Program-made: the position numbers and the translations under genes
Assembly: GCA_046262295.1 (NCBI GenBank)
Contig: JBHENC010000006.1
Coordinates: forward strand, 248,001-312,000
Origin: JBHENC01 sp046262295
GTDB lineage: Bacteria > Acidobacteriota > Blastocatellia > Pyrinomonadales > Pyrinomonadaceae
DNA length: 64,000 bases
Direction: 5' to 3'
Notes under the pieces: generated by a model
Told to the model about the DNA's origin: nothing
The model's database searches: none
The model's input: the letters and a program-made list of their open reading frames with translations, nothing else
Shown here: one piece after another, positions 34,036 through 42,859 of the stretch
Numbering within the stretch: position 1 is the first letter of the stretch
Layout: each line of letters begins with the position of its first letter

Positions 34036-34452
34036 ATGCGAAGAGAATTAACCGTCAGAATCGCGTTGTTCTTTATCGGCACGGCGGTGCTTACCGGCAT
34101 GGCGATTTCTACCTCAATCTCCTACTATAATTACAGTCACACATTAGCTAGTGATAGCCTCTCTCAATCCATTAAACTGATTGCTTTTACTGCGATTTTA
34201 TCGGTTGGCATAGCCTTAAACTTTTTTTATTTCTTCTATCAGACGGTCAAGACGCATCCGCGAATCGCGCGAGGATTGCCGATGGGCTTTGCTGTCGCCC
34301 TGTCTCTCTGTTACTTAGTTTACGAGTTCTTTTTTGACGGGCGTATAAGTTCCGAAGGGATGGACTTCGCGCTTCTTCTTATTCTGGGAGCGTGGTTGTT
34401 GCTCAACATACTTATTCACTTTGCCTTCAGGGAAAGAGCGGTCTTGCCTTAA
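34036..34452 (+). CDS. 4-TM membrane protein, putative immunity to the Rhs tip
   Basis: 138 residues with GAGGAG seven bases upstream of the ATG. Four membrane helices are evident: about residues 7-25, 48-68, 83-98 and 111-130. The middle loop 'HPRIARGLP' is shared with the 34660 gene ('YPGLARGLP'), as are flanking 'N-x-x-YF' residues, so the two are paralogues. Position directly after a polymorphic-toxin-like gene, small size, and lower GC than neighbours fit an immunity protein. No database family was recognised. Confidence 0.65.
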   Translation: MRRELTVRIALFFIGTAVLTGMAISTSISYYNYSHTLASDSLSQSIKLIAFTAILSVGIALNFFYFFYQTVKTHPRIARGLPMGFAVALSLCYLVYEFFFDGRISSEGMDFALLLILGAWLLLNILIHFAFRERAVLP

Positions 34453-34460
34453 TCGAGTAA

Positions 34461-34544
34461 AGCATTATTGCCGTATTCGACACTGGTAGCTGTATGCTCA
34501 ACGGGAGAGTTTGCAATCTCAACGCGCCCGATGGATGCTCTTGA
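34461..34544 (+). pseudogene. Orphan remnant of the Rhs C-terminal tip
   Basis: This stretch encodes 'IAVFDTGSCMLNGRVCNLNA' followed by 'PDGCS' and a stop, with no start and a stop codon just upstream. The end matches the Rhs tip ('GQACLLRAPDGCS' stop): C-x-L-x-A-P-D-G-C-S in both, and 'IAV' at the same distance. It is best read as a displaced copy of the toxin tip, with its own 4-TM gene immediately downstream, as in Rhs orphan cassettes. Confidence 0.6.
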
Positions 34545-34574
34545 TGCCAAGAAGCTGATTGGCACGAACAAGAA

Positions 34575-34614
34575 AAGATTCGGGGTATGGCGAGAGCGTC
34601 ATACCTCGATTCTT
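34575..34614 (+). terminator. Hairpin after the orphan tip
   Basis: AAGATTCGGGGTATG (34575-34589) pairs with CATACCTCGATTCTT (34600-34614) with one mismatch and one G-U. It repeats the tip-terminator-4TM arrangement of the first unit. Confidence 0.65.
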
Positions 34615-34659
34615 ACTAAATGAATGCCCACAAATTCCGGGCTGCAAAGGAATTACAAG

Positions 34660-35082
34660 ATGAATACTCAAGGACACCTTACCGCAAAAGTTGCGGGGCT
34701 ACTGAGAGTAACGATGGTGAATATCGGCATCGCGCTTGTCGGCACATTTATATATATAAGGTACGTTAATCCGAGGGCAATGGAAAGCGTCGCTTCGGGT
34801 ATATACCTGCTTATCTCGGTAAGCGTTTTAGCACTGCTCGTAACAATAAACTTGGTTTATTTCTGTTCTAAGATAAAGGGGATTTATCCCGGTTTAGCGC
34901 GGGGACTACCCTTCGCTTTTTGGGTAATAACTTTCTTTTACTTGCAGATGCTTCCGTTGTTGCACGTGTATCCCTTTAGCGCAGAAAGACTTATTTCTTA
35001 CCTGCTTGTTTCTTTAGCAGTGAGCCTGATTCTCAACGCCGTCAGCTACGCTGTCCTTAATAGAAGGTCTAGCTTACATTAA
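34660..35082 (+). CDS. 4-TM membrane protein, second putative immunity paralogue
   Basis: 140 residues from ATG 34660 with AAAGG ten bases upstream. Four membrane segments: about residues 12-32, 45-67, 80-100 and 108-128. It aligns with the 34036 product through 'N-x-x-YF' and '(H/Y)P-x-(I/L)-ARGLP-x-x-F' and the same helix spacing. Codon use is AT-rich against the genome average (ATA, TTA, AAA codons), consistent with transfer. It would protect against the orphan tip variant if that were once functional. Confidence 0.6.
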   Translation: MNTQGHLTAKVAGLLRVTMVNIGIALVGTFIYIRYVNPRAMESVASGIYLLISVSVLALLVTINLVYFCSKIKGIYPGLARGLPFAFWVITFFYLQMLPLLHVYPFSAERLISYLLVSLAVSLILNAVSYAVLNRRSSLH

Positions 35083-35167
35083 TTGAATGTGGTGGAAGAC
35101 GCGTGCAAGTTCGTCAAAAGAGTTCAAGGCGGCGGATTCTCGCAAAATTAGATGGGGGTCGAAAATT

Positions 35168-37153
35168 ATGCCTCGTACATTGAAAGCGGCGTGCAGCTTA
35201 CTGCTCGCCATATTATTCAGCTTACCGTTTCCGGCAGCGGCTCAAGGCGTGAAGCCCAAGCCGCCGGTAAGCAGCACTCCAACGACTGCGACGCCAACGC
35301 GCACGGACGTTAAGAAGGAAGCCGTTGGAAAAACTTTGACGCAGGATCAGCAGAGCGCGCTCGCGGTGCTCGATGGATTGTTCGAGGCGGCGAAGCGGTT
35401 CGACGATGAGCGCGATTGGATTAAAACGCGGGCGCAGATTGCCGATGTGCTGTGGGCGTTTGATGAAGCGCGGGCGCGGCGCGAGCTTGAGGCGGCCTTT
35501 CGCGGAATCGAAAAGTTGAAGCCTGCGCCGCCACCGGCGAAAGATGATTTCATGGCGGCGATGGCGACGGTGTTTGGAGGTTCGCCGCAGTCACAGTTGC
35601 GCAGTGAAGTGTTGCGCCTTATTGCGCGCCACGATACGGCGCTGGCGAGAGAGTTAACGAAATCAGTTGTGGAGACGCCGCCGAAAGAAGAGTTGAAAAA
35701 CACGCCGTTCGGTCATCAGAGCGAGCGTTCGACGTTGTACTTGCAGCAGGCGCTCGCACTCGTCGAGACAGACCCTGTGCGCGCCGCAGAGTTCGCCAAA
35801 CTCAGTTTGAACGGCGGCATCGGCCTGCTCTTTCCCGGCGTGCTGCTGGCGCTTCGCATTAAAGAAACAAAACTCGCCGACGATCTTTTCGTGGACGCAC
35901 TTGCTGTCGCAGAGCGCGACGCGGCAACTGCGATGACGAACGTCAGTTTGCTGTCTCCCTATGTCTTCCCGGATTACGGCGGCGCGGCCAACTCGATGCG
36001 TATGATGGCGATGCTCGATCCGAAATCGAACATCGCGGCGACACAGCCCAACCCCGCGCTCGTCACTCCGTTTTTGGACTTCGCTTACAACATGATTATG
36101 CGCCAGCCGGAGACGCAGCAGTCCGCCCCGGATGCGGCATCATCCGATAAAGAATCTGCGAAGGCGCAGCTAGAATCTGCGAAGGCGCAGATGATGAGCG
36201 ATTATCAGTCTACCGTTTCTTACGCCACAGGTCAGCAGTTGCTTCCGTACTTTGAACGCTACGCGCCGGAACGTGCGGCAACATTGCGTGCCGCACTGGA
36301 GAATCGCCTGCGCGCCATCCCCGGCGGCACAACGCGCGATCTGCTGGCAAACCTTCAGCAACCGAGCACCGTTCAGGAACTATTGAATAAAGCGGAGGAT
36401 GCGAAGACTGATCCCGAAAAGGACTCTTACTATCAACGCGCGGCGGCGCTGGCGGCGCAGAACGGCGATTACGATCAGGCCATTTCCCTTGTCGAGAAAA
36501 CGCACAACACGGAACTTCAACCGCTGCTCACTTCCGTCTTTCGGATGCAGGCGGCGATGACCGCGATCAGCAAAAAAGATTGGGACGCCGCATATCGTTA
36601 CGGGAGAGACATCCCTGATGTCGTCCAGCGCGCCGCCGTCTTCGCCTTTTTAGCGCAACGATTAATTGAGAAGAAAGAGACTGTGCGCGCGACACAAATG
36701 TTAATCGAAGCCGAACTCTTAATCGGCAAAGCCGACAACGGCCCGGAGAAGGCGCGCGCCATGCTTTTGATAACAAGCGCCGCCGCGCACCTCGATACGT
36801 TGCGCGGTTTTGAATCTTTCGCAGTGGCAGTTAACGCGATTAATAATTCCGACGTGCCCGCGCCGGAAGCAAAGGGCATGGCGGCGATGATTAACGGCAT
36901 GAACAATATGATGATGAGTATGCTCGGAGTTCAGACGCTCGACTTTGAACAGAGCCTGCCGCTACTGGCGCGCGCCGATTTCAATCATGCGCTGTATCTG
37001 GCGCAGACGATACGGAAAAAAGAGACGGCAGTTGCGGCACAACTTGCTGCGTGTCGCGGCGTGCTCGTGAAAACCAAAGACGACGCCGCTCCTAAACTTT
37101 CAACGCGCCCCGCCGCACCTGCGGCAAAGATGGGCGGTAAGCAGAAGCCGTAA
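35168..37153 (+). CDS. Large secreted alpha-helical repeat protein, unknown function
   Basis: 661 residues from ATG 35168. Signal peptide 'LKAACSLLLAILFSLPFPAA' cleaved after 'AAAQ'. The mature protein is Ala-rich and almost all helical, with TPR/HEAT-like pairs ('LYLQQALALVETDPVRAAEF', 'YYQRAAALAAQNGDYDQAIS', 'VFAFLAQRLIEKKETVRATQ'). A 21-bp tandem duplication near 36155-36193 gives 'ESAKAQLESAKAQ'. It ends in a Pro/Ala/Lys-rich tail. Proteins of this build in Acidobacteriota are exported scaffold-like proteins of unknown role. It has no partner genes nearby. Confidence 0.75.
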   Translation: MPRTLKAACSLLLAILFSLPFPAAAQGVKPKPPVSSTPTTATPTRTDVKKEAVGKTLTQDQQSALAVLDGLFEAAKRFDDERDWIKTRAQIADVLWAFDEARARRELEAAFRGIEKLKPAPPPAKDDFMAAMATVFGGSPQSQLRSEVLRLIARHDTALARELTKSVVETPPKEELKNTPFGHQSERSTLYLQQALALVETDPVRAAEFAKLSLNGGIGLLFPGVLLALRIKETKLADDLFVDALAVAERDAATAMTNVSLLSPYVFPDYGGAANSMRMMAMLDPKSNIAATQPNPALVTPFLDFAYNMIMRQPETQQSAPDAASSDKESAKAQLESAKAQMMSDYQSTVSYATGQQLLPYFERYAPERAATLRAALENRLRAIPGGTTRDLLANLQQPSTVQELLNKAEDAKTDPEKDSYYQRAAALAAQNGDYDQAISLVEKTHNTELQPLLTSVFRMQAAMTAISKKDWDAAYRYGRDIPDVVQRAAVFAFLAQRLIEKKETVRATQMLIEAELLIGKADNGPEKARAMLLITSAAAHLDTLRGFESFAVAVNAINNSDVPAPEAKGMAAMINGMNNMMMSMLGVQTLDFEQSLPLLARADFNHALYLAQTIRKKETAVAAQLAACRGVLVKTKDDAAPKLSTRPAAPAAKMGGKQKP

Positions 37154-37216
37154 AAAAAGTCATTCCCGGTGCGGCGCAAACGTAGGCTGCTTCACTGTCG
37201 CGCCGCCAAGTGTCTT

Positions 37217-38074
37217 TCAGCTCGCTTGCAGCGTGAACTGCCGCAAGGCTTCACGCAGGCGGACGGCGAGGCTGCCGACGGTGATGGTATAGCGGTGGTA
37301 ATCGAAAGCGTTGACGAACTGTAGCCCGAGTCCCGCCGAAGTGAGGAAGATTTCGTCGGCCTCCGCGAGTGGCGCGAGATCATTGACGCTTTCGACAAAG
37401 GGCATTGATAATTCGCCCGCGAGACGGATTACCAGCGCGCGTGTTGTGCCCGCGAGCGCGCCGGTGGAAAGCGCGGGCGTGTGTAGATGGCCGTCGCGCA
37501 CCCAGAACAGATTGGCGAGCGTGGTTGAGACGACTTCGCCGCGTTCGTTAAGCACAACGGCTTCATCGAAATCGCGCCCGCGTGCTTCCTCCCAACTCAA
37601 AATGTGATCCAGATAATTGACGCTCTTAATGCCCGTTAAAGGCGAGAGCGTGTTGACGCGGTAAGGCGAGACCGTGATCGCCACGCCTTCTTCACACGCC
37701 GCCCGCCGCTCGCCCGTGATAATCAAGAGCCGCGTTTTTTGTTTTGCATCGCCCGCGCTCGTTTGCCAGATGACTGCCTCCGCGCTCGTCAATAAAGAAA
37801 CGCGCGCGCGACCTTCCGCAATTTCGTTCGCTTCGATCAATTCGGCGAGCGCCGCGCCGATTGACGCTTCGCTAAACTCTACGGCTTCGATGCCGGTTCT
37901 TTCGGCGTGCTCCTGCAAACGCGCATAATGTTCCGGCCAGAGAAACGGGCGCGCGTGATGCACGGCGAGCGTAGTAAAGACGCCGCGCCCGTAAAGCAAT
38001 GCGCCGGGATTGAATGCCACACGCGCCCGCGCCGCATTCACTACGCGATTGTTCAGATAAATAAGCGTATGCAC
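37217..38074 (-). CDS. pabC: Aminodeoxychorismate lyase (class IV aminotransferase fold)
   Basis: A 285-residue PLP enzyme, fold type IV. 'LLYGRGVFTTLAVHHARPFL', 'LTGIKSVNYLDHILSWEEAR' (PLP Lys), 'DEAVVLNERGEVVSTTLANL' and 'GALAGTTRALVIRLA' are family hallmarks. Branched-chain aminotransferases share the fold, but the neighbour 55 bp upstream on the same strand is pabB, so release of p-aminobenzoate for folate synthesis is the better call. Confidence 0.88.
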   Translation of the reverse strand: MHTLIYLNNRVVNAARARVAFNPGALLYGRGVFTTLAVHHARPFLWPEHYARLQEHAERTGIEAVEFSEASIGAALAELIEANEIAEGRARVSLLTSAEAVIWQTSAGDAKQKTRLLIITGERRAACEEGVAITVSPYRVNTLSPLTGIKSVNYLDHILSWEEARGRDFDEAVVLNERGEVVSTTLANLFWVRDGHLHTPALSTGALAGTTRALVIRLAGELSMPFVESVNDLAPLAEADEIFLTSAGLGLQFVNAFDYHRYTITVGSLAVRLREALRQFTLQAS

Positions 38075-38129
38075 TCTCGCCGCAACCTTTCAACGATAAC
38101 TACAAACCCGTCCGCGCACGTCTGTTTCA

Positions 38130-39659
38130 TCAAACGCTCAATTCCGCATTCAGCGCCGTGAGCAACGCGCGGGCTTTGACGAGCGATTCTTCATACTCCG
38201 CATCCGCGCGGCTATCGGCGACGATGCCGCCGCCGACATTAAAGCGCGCCGTCTTATCGCGCACCGTCATCGTGCGAATCGCCACGCTCGAATCCATCGC
38301 GCCGTCGAAAGAGAAGAGAGCGGTAGCGCCCATTGAAAGCCCGCGCCGCCGCGTCTCAATCTCATCTATAATCTGCATCGCGCGAATCTTCGGCGCGCCC
38401 GTAATCGAGCCGCACGGGAAAGCCGCGCGCCAAAAATCCCCCGCCGTCGCCTCTTTGCGTAATGTTCCGCGAACTTTCGAGACCAGATGAAACAGCGTCG
38501 GGTGTTCTTCGAGCGCGCCGAGCTTCGTCACCTCAATAGAGCCATACTCGCACACACGCCCCAGATCGTTGCGCAGCAAATCAACGATCATCACATTCTC
38601 CGCGCGATCCTTTGCGCTCGCCAAAAGCTCTCGCCGCAAACGTGTATCTTCTTTCGTTGTTGCGCCGCGCGGCCTCGTTCCTTTGATCGGCCAGGCTTCG
38701 ATGCGGCGATTCTCCGCGCCGACTTCGACGCGCAGAAAACGCTCCGGCGAGAAACTAACACACACGTCTTCGCCGCGCCGTATGAAAGCCGAGAACGCCG
38801 CCGGATGATCGCGGCGCAATCGCAGGAAAATACGTTCTGGCGTGAAGCGTTCGTTATCGCCATCGAGCGCGACGGTGAGTTGCTGCGTGAGGTTGGCCTG
38901 ATAAATATCGCCCGCCGCAATGTGCTCTTTCACGCGCTCGACGGCTTGAACGTATTCGCCGCGCGCGAAATTTGAAACGGCGCGATGCGAAATCTTTTCA
39001 ACCGCGCTTTCCTCCCGCCCGGAAAACTTCAACCTCTTCGCCGCATCGCAAATCGTTTCGTGTGTTTCTTCGAGCGCACGCTGGCCGCCGCGCGTGATGA
39101 TGCGCGTCGAATCGCGCGCGTAGTCGTGAACGATGAGCGTGTCGTAGAACGCGAGCACTGCGTCGGGCTCGTCTGCGGCGAGAAGCGAGGCGCGGGAATT
39201 AATTGCGGGCGTCGCTGCCGTTGATGTTGCGGCGCGCAGGCTTGCGATGCGTTGCGCATAATCGTAAGCGAAGGTAGCGATACAGGCTCCGGCAAGCGGC
39301 GAGAAGAGCGCGTCGTGCGGTTGCTCACGGCGGAATGATGATCGGTATTCGCGCAGGCGTGCGTCGAGCAAATCGAGCACGGCTTCCGTTTCAGCGTGAA
39401 CGATACTGCTGCTGCCGCGCTGTGTGATGTGCATCAACGCGCCGCGAGCTTCGACGATTTCAAAGGGATCGAATCCGGCGATGAGCAGACGCCCGCCCGT
39501 CCAGCCTTCGCGTGTTGCGCCGGAATCGAGCAGACTCAAACGACGCGCGTGCGGAAGCGCGAGCAAGGCGCGCAAAAGTTCTTCAACCGTGAAATTAACT
39601 TCGCGCGCAAGAAACGGCTTCGTTGTTTTGTCTGCCTGTGTCGCGCGCGCCGTGCCCAT
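38130..39659 (-). CDS. pabB: Aminodeoxychorismate synthase component I
   Basis: About 509 residues. The C-terminal chorismate-binding domain carries 'GDIYQANLTQQLTV', 'AWPIKGTRPRGATTKEDTRL', 'ENVMIVDLLRNDLGRVCEYG', 'FPCGSITGAPKIRAMQIIDE' and 'GGGIVADSRADAEYEES'. The PIKGT motif is the one found in aminodeoxychorismate synthase (and anthranilate synthase) rather than salicylate enzymes. The next gene, pabC, completes p-aminobenzoate formation. The glutaminase subunit (PabA/TrpG) is not in the window. The start was set at MGTARATQ (39659); an upstream ATG at 39725 exists. Confidence 0.92.
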   Translation of the reverse strand: MGTARATQADKTTKPFLAREVNFTVEELLRALLALPHARRLSLLDSGATREGWTGGRLLIAGFDPFEIVEARGALMHITQRGSSSIVHAETEAVLDLLDARLREYRSSFRREQPHDALFSPLAGACIATFAYDYAQRIASLRAATSTAATPAINSRASLLAADEPDAVLAFYDTLIVHDYARDSTRIITRGGQRALEETHETICDAAKRLKFSGREESAVEKISHRAVSNFARGEYVQAVERVKEHIAAGDIYQANLTQQLTVALDGDNERFTPERIFLRLRRDHPAAFSAFIRRGEDVCVSFSPERFLRVEVGAENRRIEAWPIKGTRPRGATTKEDTRLRRELLASAKDRAENVMIVDLLRNDLGRVCEYGSIEVTKLGALEEHPTLFHLVSKVRGTLRKEATAGDFWRAAFPCGSITGAPKIRAMQIIDEIETRRRGLSMGATALFSFDGAMDSSVAIRTMTVRDKTARFNVGGGIVADSRADAEYEESLVKARALLTALNAELSV

Positions 39660-39736
39660 TCTTTTGCAGCCTGTTTGAAAGAGCGCCCGTATAAGATTCG
39701 AGCTATCAACTCGAACGCGAAACACGCGCGCCCGTC

Positions 39737-42058
39737 TTATTCGCTTTCGGCGGCCAGTACTTCGCGGTGCAGTTTCGATGCAAGCGACGCTCGCCAGGCC
39801 GTCTCGAGTTCGCTAATGCGCGCGTCTATCGCTTCTTCGCCGTTTACACGGATTCGCAAACTGTCCGCACCGACGCGACCCAGTACGGCGAGCGGGCAAT
39901 TCTCGCGCGCAGCAATCTCTTTTATCGAATCGAGCGAAGCTTCGCTGAAACTGACGACGATGCGCGAAGGCGATTCGCTGAAAAGCTGCGTGGGCGTCGG
40001 AAGCGTGCCGGAAAGCTCTATGTCTGCGCCGAGCGATGAACGATTCAAAGATGAAAAGCAGCATTCGGCGAGCGCGACCGCAATGCCGCCGTCCGAACAA
40101 TCGTGCGCGGAATAGATCAATCCCGCTTCCGCCGCGCGCAGGCACGCCGCCTGCACGCTTTTTTCGAGTTCCAGATCGAGGGCGGGCGGCGCGTCTCCCG
40201 CTTCGATCATTTCATCAATAGTGCGCTGCTCAATCGTCGCGGCGTATTCGCTTACGGCCAGATCGCTTTGCGTTGTGCCCAGTAGCGCGATGATGTCGCC
40301 GGGATTTTTGAAGCCGTGCTGGATGATACGGCGCACGTCTTCGATGAGTCCGACCATGCCGATGACGGGCGTGGGCAAAATTCCGCGCCCTTCCGTTTCA
40401 TTGTAGAAAGAGACGTTGCCGGAGATGACGGGCGTTTCAAACGCGCGGCACGCCTCGCCGATGCCTTCGATTGTTTCCGCGAAAGACCACATTACCTCGG
40501 GGCGTTCGGGCGAAGCGAAGTTCAGACAATTGGTAATCGCCAGCGGACGCGCGCCGACACAAACGACATTTCGCGCGGCTTCGGCGACGATCAACTTCGC
40601 GCCCTCGCGCGGGTTCGCGGCGCAGTAGCGCCCGTTACCGTCCAGCGTCATCGCCAACGCCCGCCGCGTCTCCTTGATACGCACGACCGCCGCATCCGCG
40701 CCCGGCAAAACAGCCGTGTTGGTGCGCACCATATGATCGTATTGCCTGTAAACCCATTCCTTCGACGCGATGTTCGGCGAAGACAAAAGCCTCCGCAATG
40801 CGTCCGTATAATAAGTAAGTCTGGAGTCTGGAGTCTGGAGTCTGGAGTCGGAAGAGAATTTGCGTTCCGACTCTCGACTCTCGACTCTTGACTCTCGACT
40901 CTTGACTCGTTGAGGCGCTCGCATCGGGCGTTCGTATTTCGGCGCTTCATCGGTGAGCGCGGCGACGGGAATATCCGCGACCTGTTCGCCGTTATGCAGG
41001 ACGCGCATACGCTCGTCGTCCGTAACGCGACCAATCACAACCGCGTCTAAATCCCATTTGCGAAAGATGTCTACGACCTGACGTTCGTGCCCTTTGTGCG
41101 CGACGATCAGCATACGCTCCTGCGATTCCGAGAGTAGCATTTCGTAGGCCGTCATATTCTGCTCGCGCTGCGGTACAAGACTTAAATCAATCTCGATGCC
41201 GTTTCCGGCGCGCGCGGCCATTTCGCAGGACGAAGAGGTTAAGCCCGCCGCGCCCATGTCCTGTATGCCCGCGACCGCGCCGCTGCGCATCGCTTCGAGG
41301 CACGCTTCGAGCAGTAGCTTTTCTAGAAACGGATCGCCGACCTGCACCGTCGGGCGTTTCTCGAGGGCTTCGTCGTCAAACTCTGCGGAAGCCATCGTCG
41401 CGCCGTGTATGCCGTCGCGCCCCGTCTTCGCGCCGACGTACAACATGGGATTGCCTATCCCTGCTGCTTTGCCGAAAAAGATTGCGTCGCGGCGCACGAG
41501 GCCGAGCGCGAAAGCGTTGACCAGAGGATTAAGCGCATACGCATCATCGAAAGCGACTTCGCCGCCGATGGTCGCCACGCCGAACGCATTGCCGTAATGC
41601 GCGATGCCTGCGACGACGCCCGCCAGTAGCCGTTGATTGCGTCGTCCATGCTGTTCATGATCGAGCGAACCGAAGCGCAGCGAGTTCATCGCGGCGACGG
41701 GACGCGCGCCCATCGTGAAGATGTCGCGCAGGATGCCGCCGACGCCCGTCGCCGCACCCTGAAACGGTTCGATGAATGAAGGATGATTGTGCGATTCCAC
41801 CTTGAAGGCTGCGCACCAGCCGTCGCCGACATCCACGACGCCCGCGTTTTCGCCCGGCGGCACAATCACACGCGCGCCCGTCGTCGGCAGTTTTTTGAGA
41901 TGCACGCGCGAGGATTTGTAAGAACAGTGCTCCGACCACATCACGGAGAAGATACCCAACTCTGCAAACGTCGGCGCGCGTCCGAGCAACTCCACGATGC
42001 GCGCGTATTCTGCTACGGTCAGATGATGCGCGGCGGCGATTTCGGGAGTGATGTTCAT
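39737..42058 (-). CDS. purL: Phosphoribosylformylglycinamidine synthase subunit PurL
   Basis: A 773-residue small-type PurL that works with PurS and PurQ. 'MWSEHCSYKSSRVHLKKLP', 'VESHNHPSFIEPFQGAATGV', 'GNPMLYVGAKTGRDGIHGA', 'GAAGLTSSSCEMAARAG' and 'SAHDCSDGGIAVALAE' identify it. About residues 382-413 are an insertion ('SRESRVESRESER' and 'SDSRLQTPDSRL') encoded by two heptanucleotide arrays, placed in the linker between the two halves. purQ and purS lie 8 kb away on the same strand. Downstream by 78 bp is pabB. Confidence 0.95.
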   Translation of the reverse strand: MNITPEIAAAHHLTVAEYARIVELLGRAPTFAELGIFSVMWSEHCSYKSSRVHLKKLPTTGARVIVPPGENAGVVDVGDGWCAAFKVESHNHPSFIEPFQGAATGVGGILRDIFTMGARPVAAMNSLRFGSLDHEQHGRRNQRLLAGVVAGIAHYGNAFGVATIGGEVAFDDAYALNPLVNAFALGLVRRDAIFFGKAAGIGNPMLYVGAKTGRDGIHGATMASAEFDDEALEKRPTVQVGDPFLEKLLLEACLEAMRSGAVAGIQDMGAAGLTSSSCEMAARAGNGIEIDLSLVPQREQNMTAYEMLLSESQERMLIVAHKGHERQVVDIFRKWDLDAVVIGRVTDDERMRVLHNGEQVADIPVAALTDEAPKYERPMRAPQRVKSRESRVESRESERKFSSDSRLQTPDSRLTYYTDALRRLLSSPNIASKEWVYRQYDHMVRTNTAVLPGADAAVVRIKETRRALAMTLDGNGRYCAANPREGAKLIVAEAARNVVCVGARPLAITNCLNFASPERPEVMWSFAETIEGIGEACRAFETPVISGNVSFYNETEGRGILPTPVIGMVGLIEDVRRIIQHGFKNPGDIIALLGTTQSDLAVSEYAATIEQRTIDEMIEAGDAPPALDLELEKSVQAACLRAAEAGLIYSAHDCSDGGIAVALAECCFSSLNRSSLGADIELSGTLPTPTQLFSESPSRIVVSFSEASLDSIKEIAARENCPLAVLGRVGADSLRIRVNGEEAIDARISELETAWRASLASKLHREVLAAESE
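40819..40908. repeat. Two heptanucleotide arrays inside purL
   Basis: GTCTGGA is repeated four times at 40819-40846. GACTCT(C/T) is repeated nearly six times at 40869-40908. Because 7 is not a multiple of 3, three units encode one heptapeptide, and the frame stays open. The arrays form an insertion in the PurL linker. Confidence 0.85.
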
Positions 42059-42134
42059 AAGCAGGAAGCGGAAGGCGAAGGGCGGAAGTGTCGGCGCAAG
42101 GCCGTTAAATTTTATGGCGCTCGCGTGACACGTT

Positions 42135-42854
42135 CTATTTCGGACTTGCTTTCTTCACGTCCATCTTTTGAATACCGCTTTTCTCTATCGCCGCGCGAAG
42201 CTCTGCCGGTTTGATGCGCCCCATGTGTCTGAAAATGATTTGGCCTTTGTCGCCGAAGAGAAACGTTGCGGGCAGCGCGCCGCCCCACTGCTCGTCAACG
42301 GCGTTCATCGCCGCTTCCTGATCGGGCGCGTTCAAAAGATAGGCGGGCATCGTCGCGTGCATCCTGCGCAGGAATTGCGGCACGCCTTTGTTCAATTCCT
42401 CAATATCGTCAAGCGAGACGACGATGAAATCAAGGCCGCGTTTCTTGTAGTCTTCATTGATGCGGACGAGGTCTGGAAACTCTTCGCGGCACGGCTCGCA
42501 CCACGTCGCCCAGAAGTTAACGAGCAGCGGACGCGCAGAAGAAGACGATGACGTTGAGGTTGACGATGACGGCGGCTGTGTGTTGCCGCGCTGCAAAATC
42601 TTCTTGAGTGCGGCGATGTCTATCTCGCGCACGGCGACGGGTTCCGCCGTAGCCGCAATGTTTGAGACAACTTTCTTTTCGCTTGCCTGCGCCTGTGCGG
42701 AACTGTTTTTCGTCGCGCGGTTTTTATTGCCCGCCGCACGGGAACGCGATGAGCGTCGCGGCTGTTGCGTGGTGGCGGCGCGTGTTGTTATTGCCAGCGT
42801 AGACGCGCCGCAGCCGATAGCGAGAGACAACGCGAGGAATCGTTTGAGTTTCAT
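42135..42854 (-). CDS. TlpA-like thiol-disulfide oxidoreductase, exported
   Basis: 239 residues. Signal peptide 'LKRFLALSLAIGCGASTLAI' and a long low-complexity linker precede a thioredoxin fold with the active site 'WATWCEPCREEFPDL' (W-C-x-x-C) and the cis-Pro region 'GGALPATFLFGDKGQII'. It should reduce or isomerise disulfides of periplasmic proteins. It starts five bases after the stop of the AhpC-like gene, so the two are an operon. Confidence 0.9.
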   Translation of the reverse strand: MKLKRFLALSLAIGCGASTLAITTRAATTQQPRRSSRSRAAGNKNRATKNSSAQAQASEKKVVSNIAATAEPVAVREIDIAALKKILQRGNTQPPSSSTSTSSSSSARPLLVNFWATWCEPCREEFPDLVRINEDYKKRGLDFIVVSLDDIEELNKGVPQFLRRMHATMPAYLLNAPDQEAAMNAVDEQWGGALPATFLFGDKGQIIFRHMGRIKPAELRAAIEKSGIQKMDVKKASPK

Positions 42855-42859
42855 GGCGG

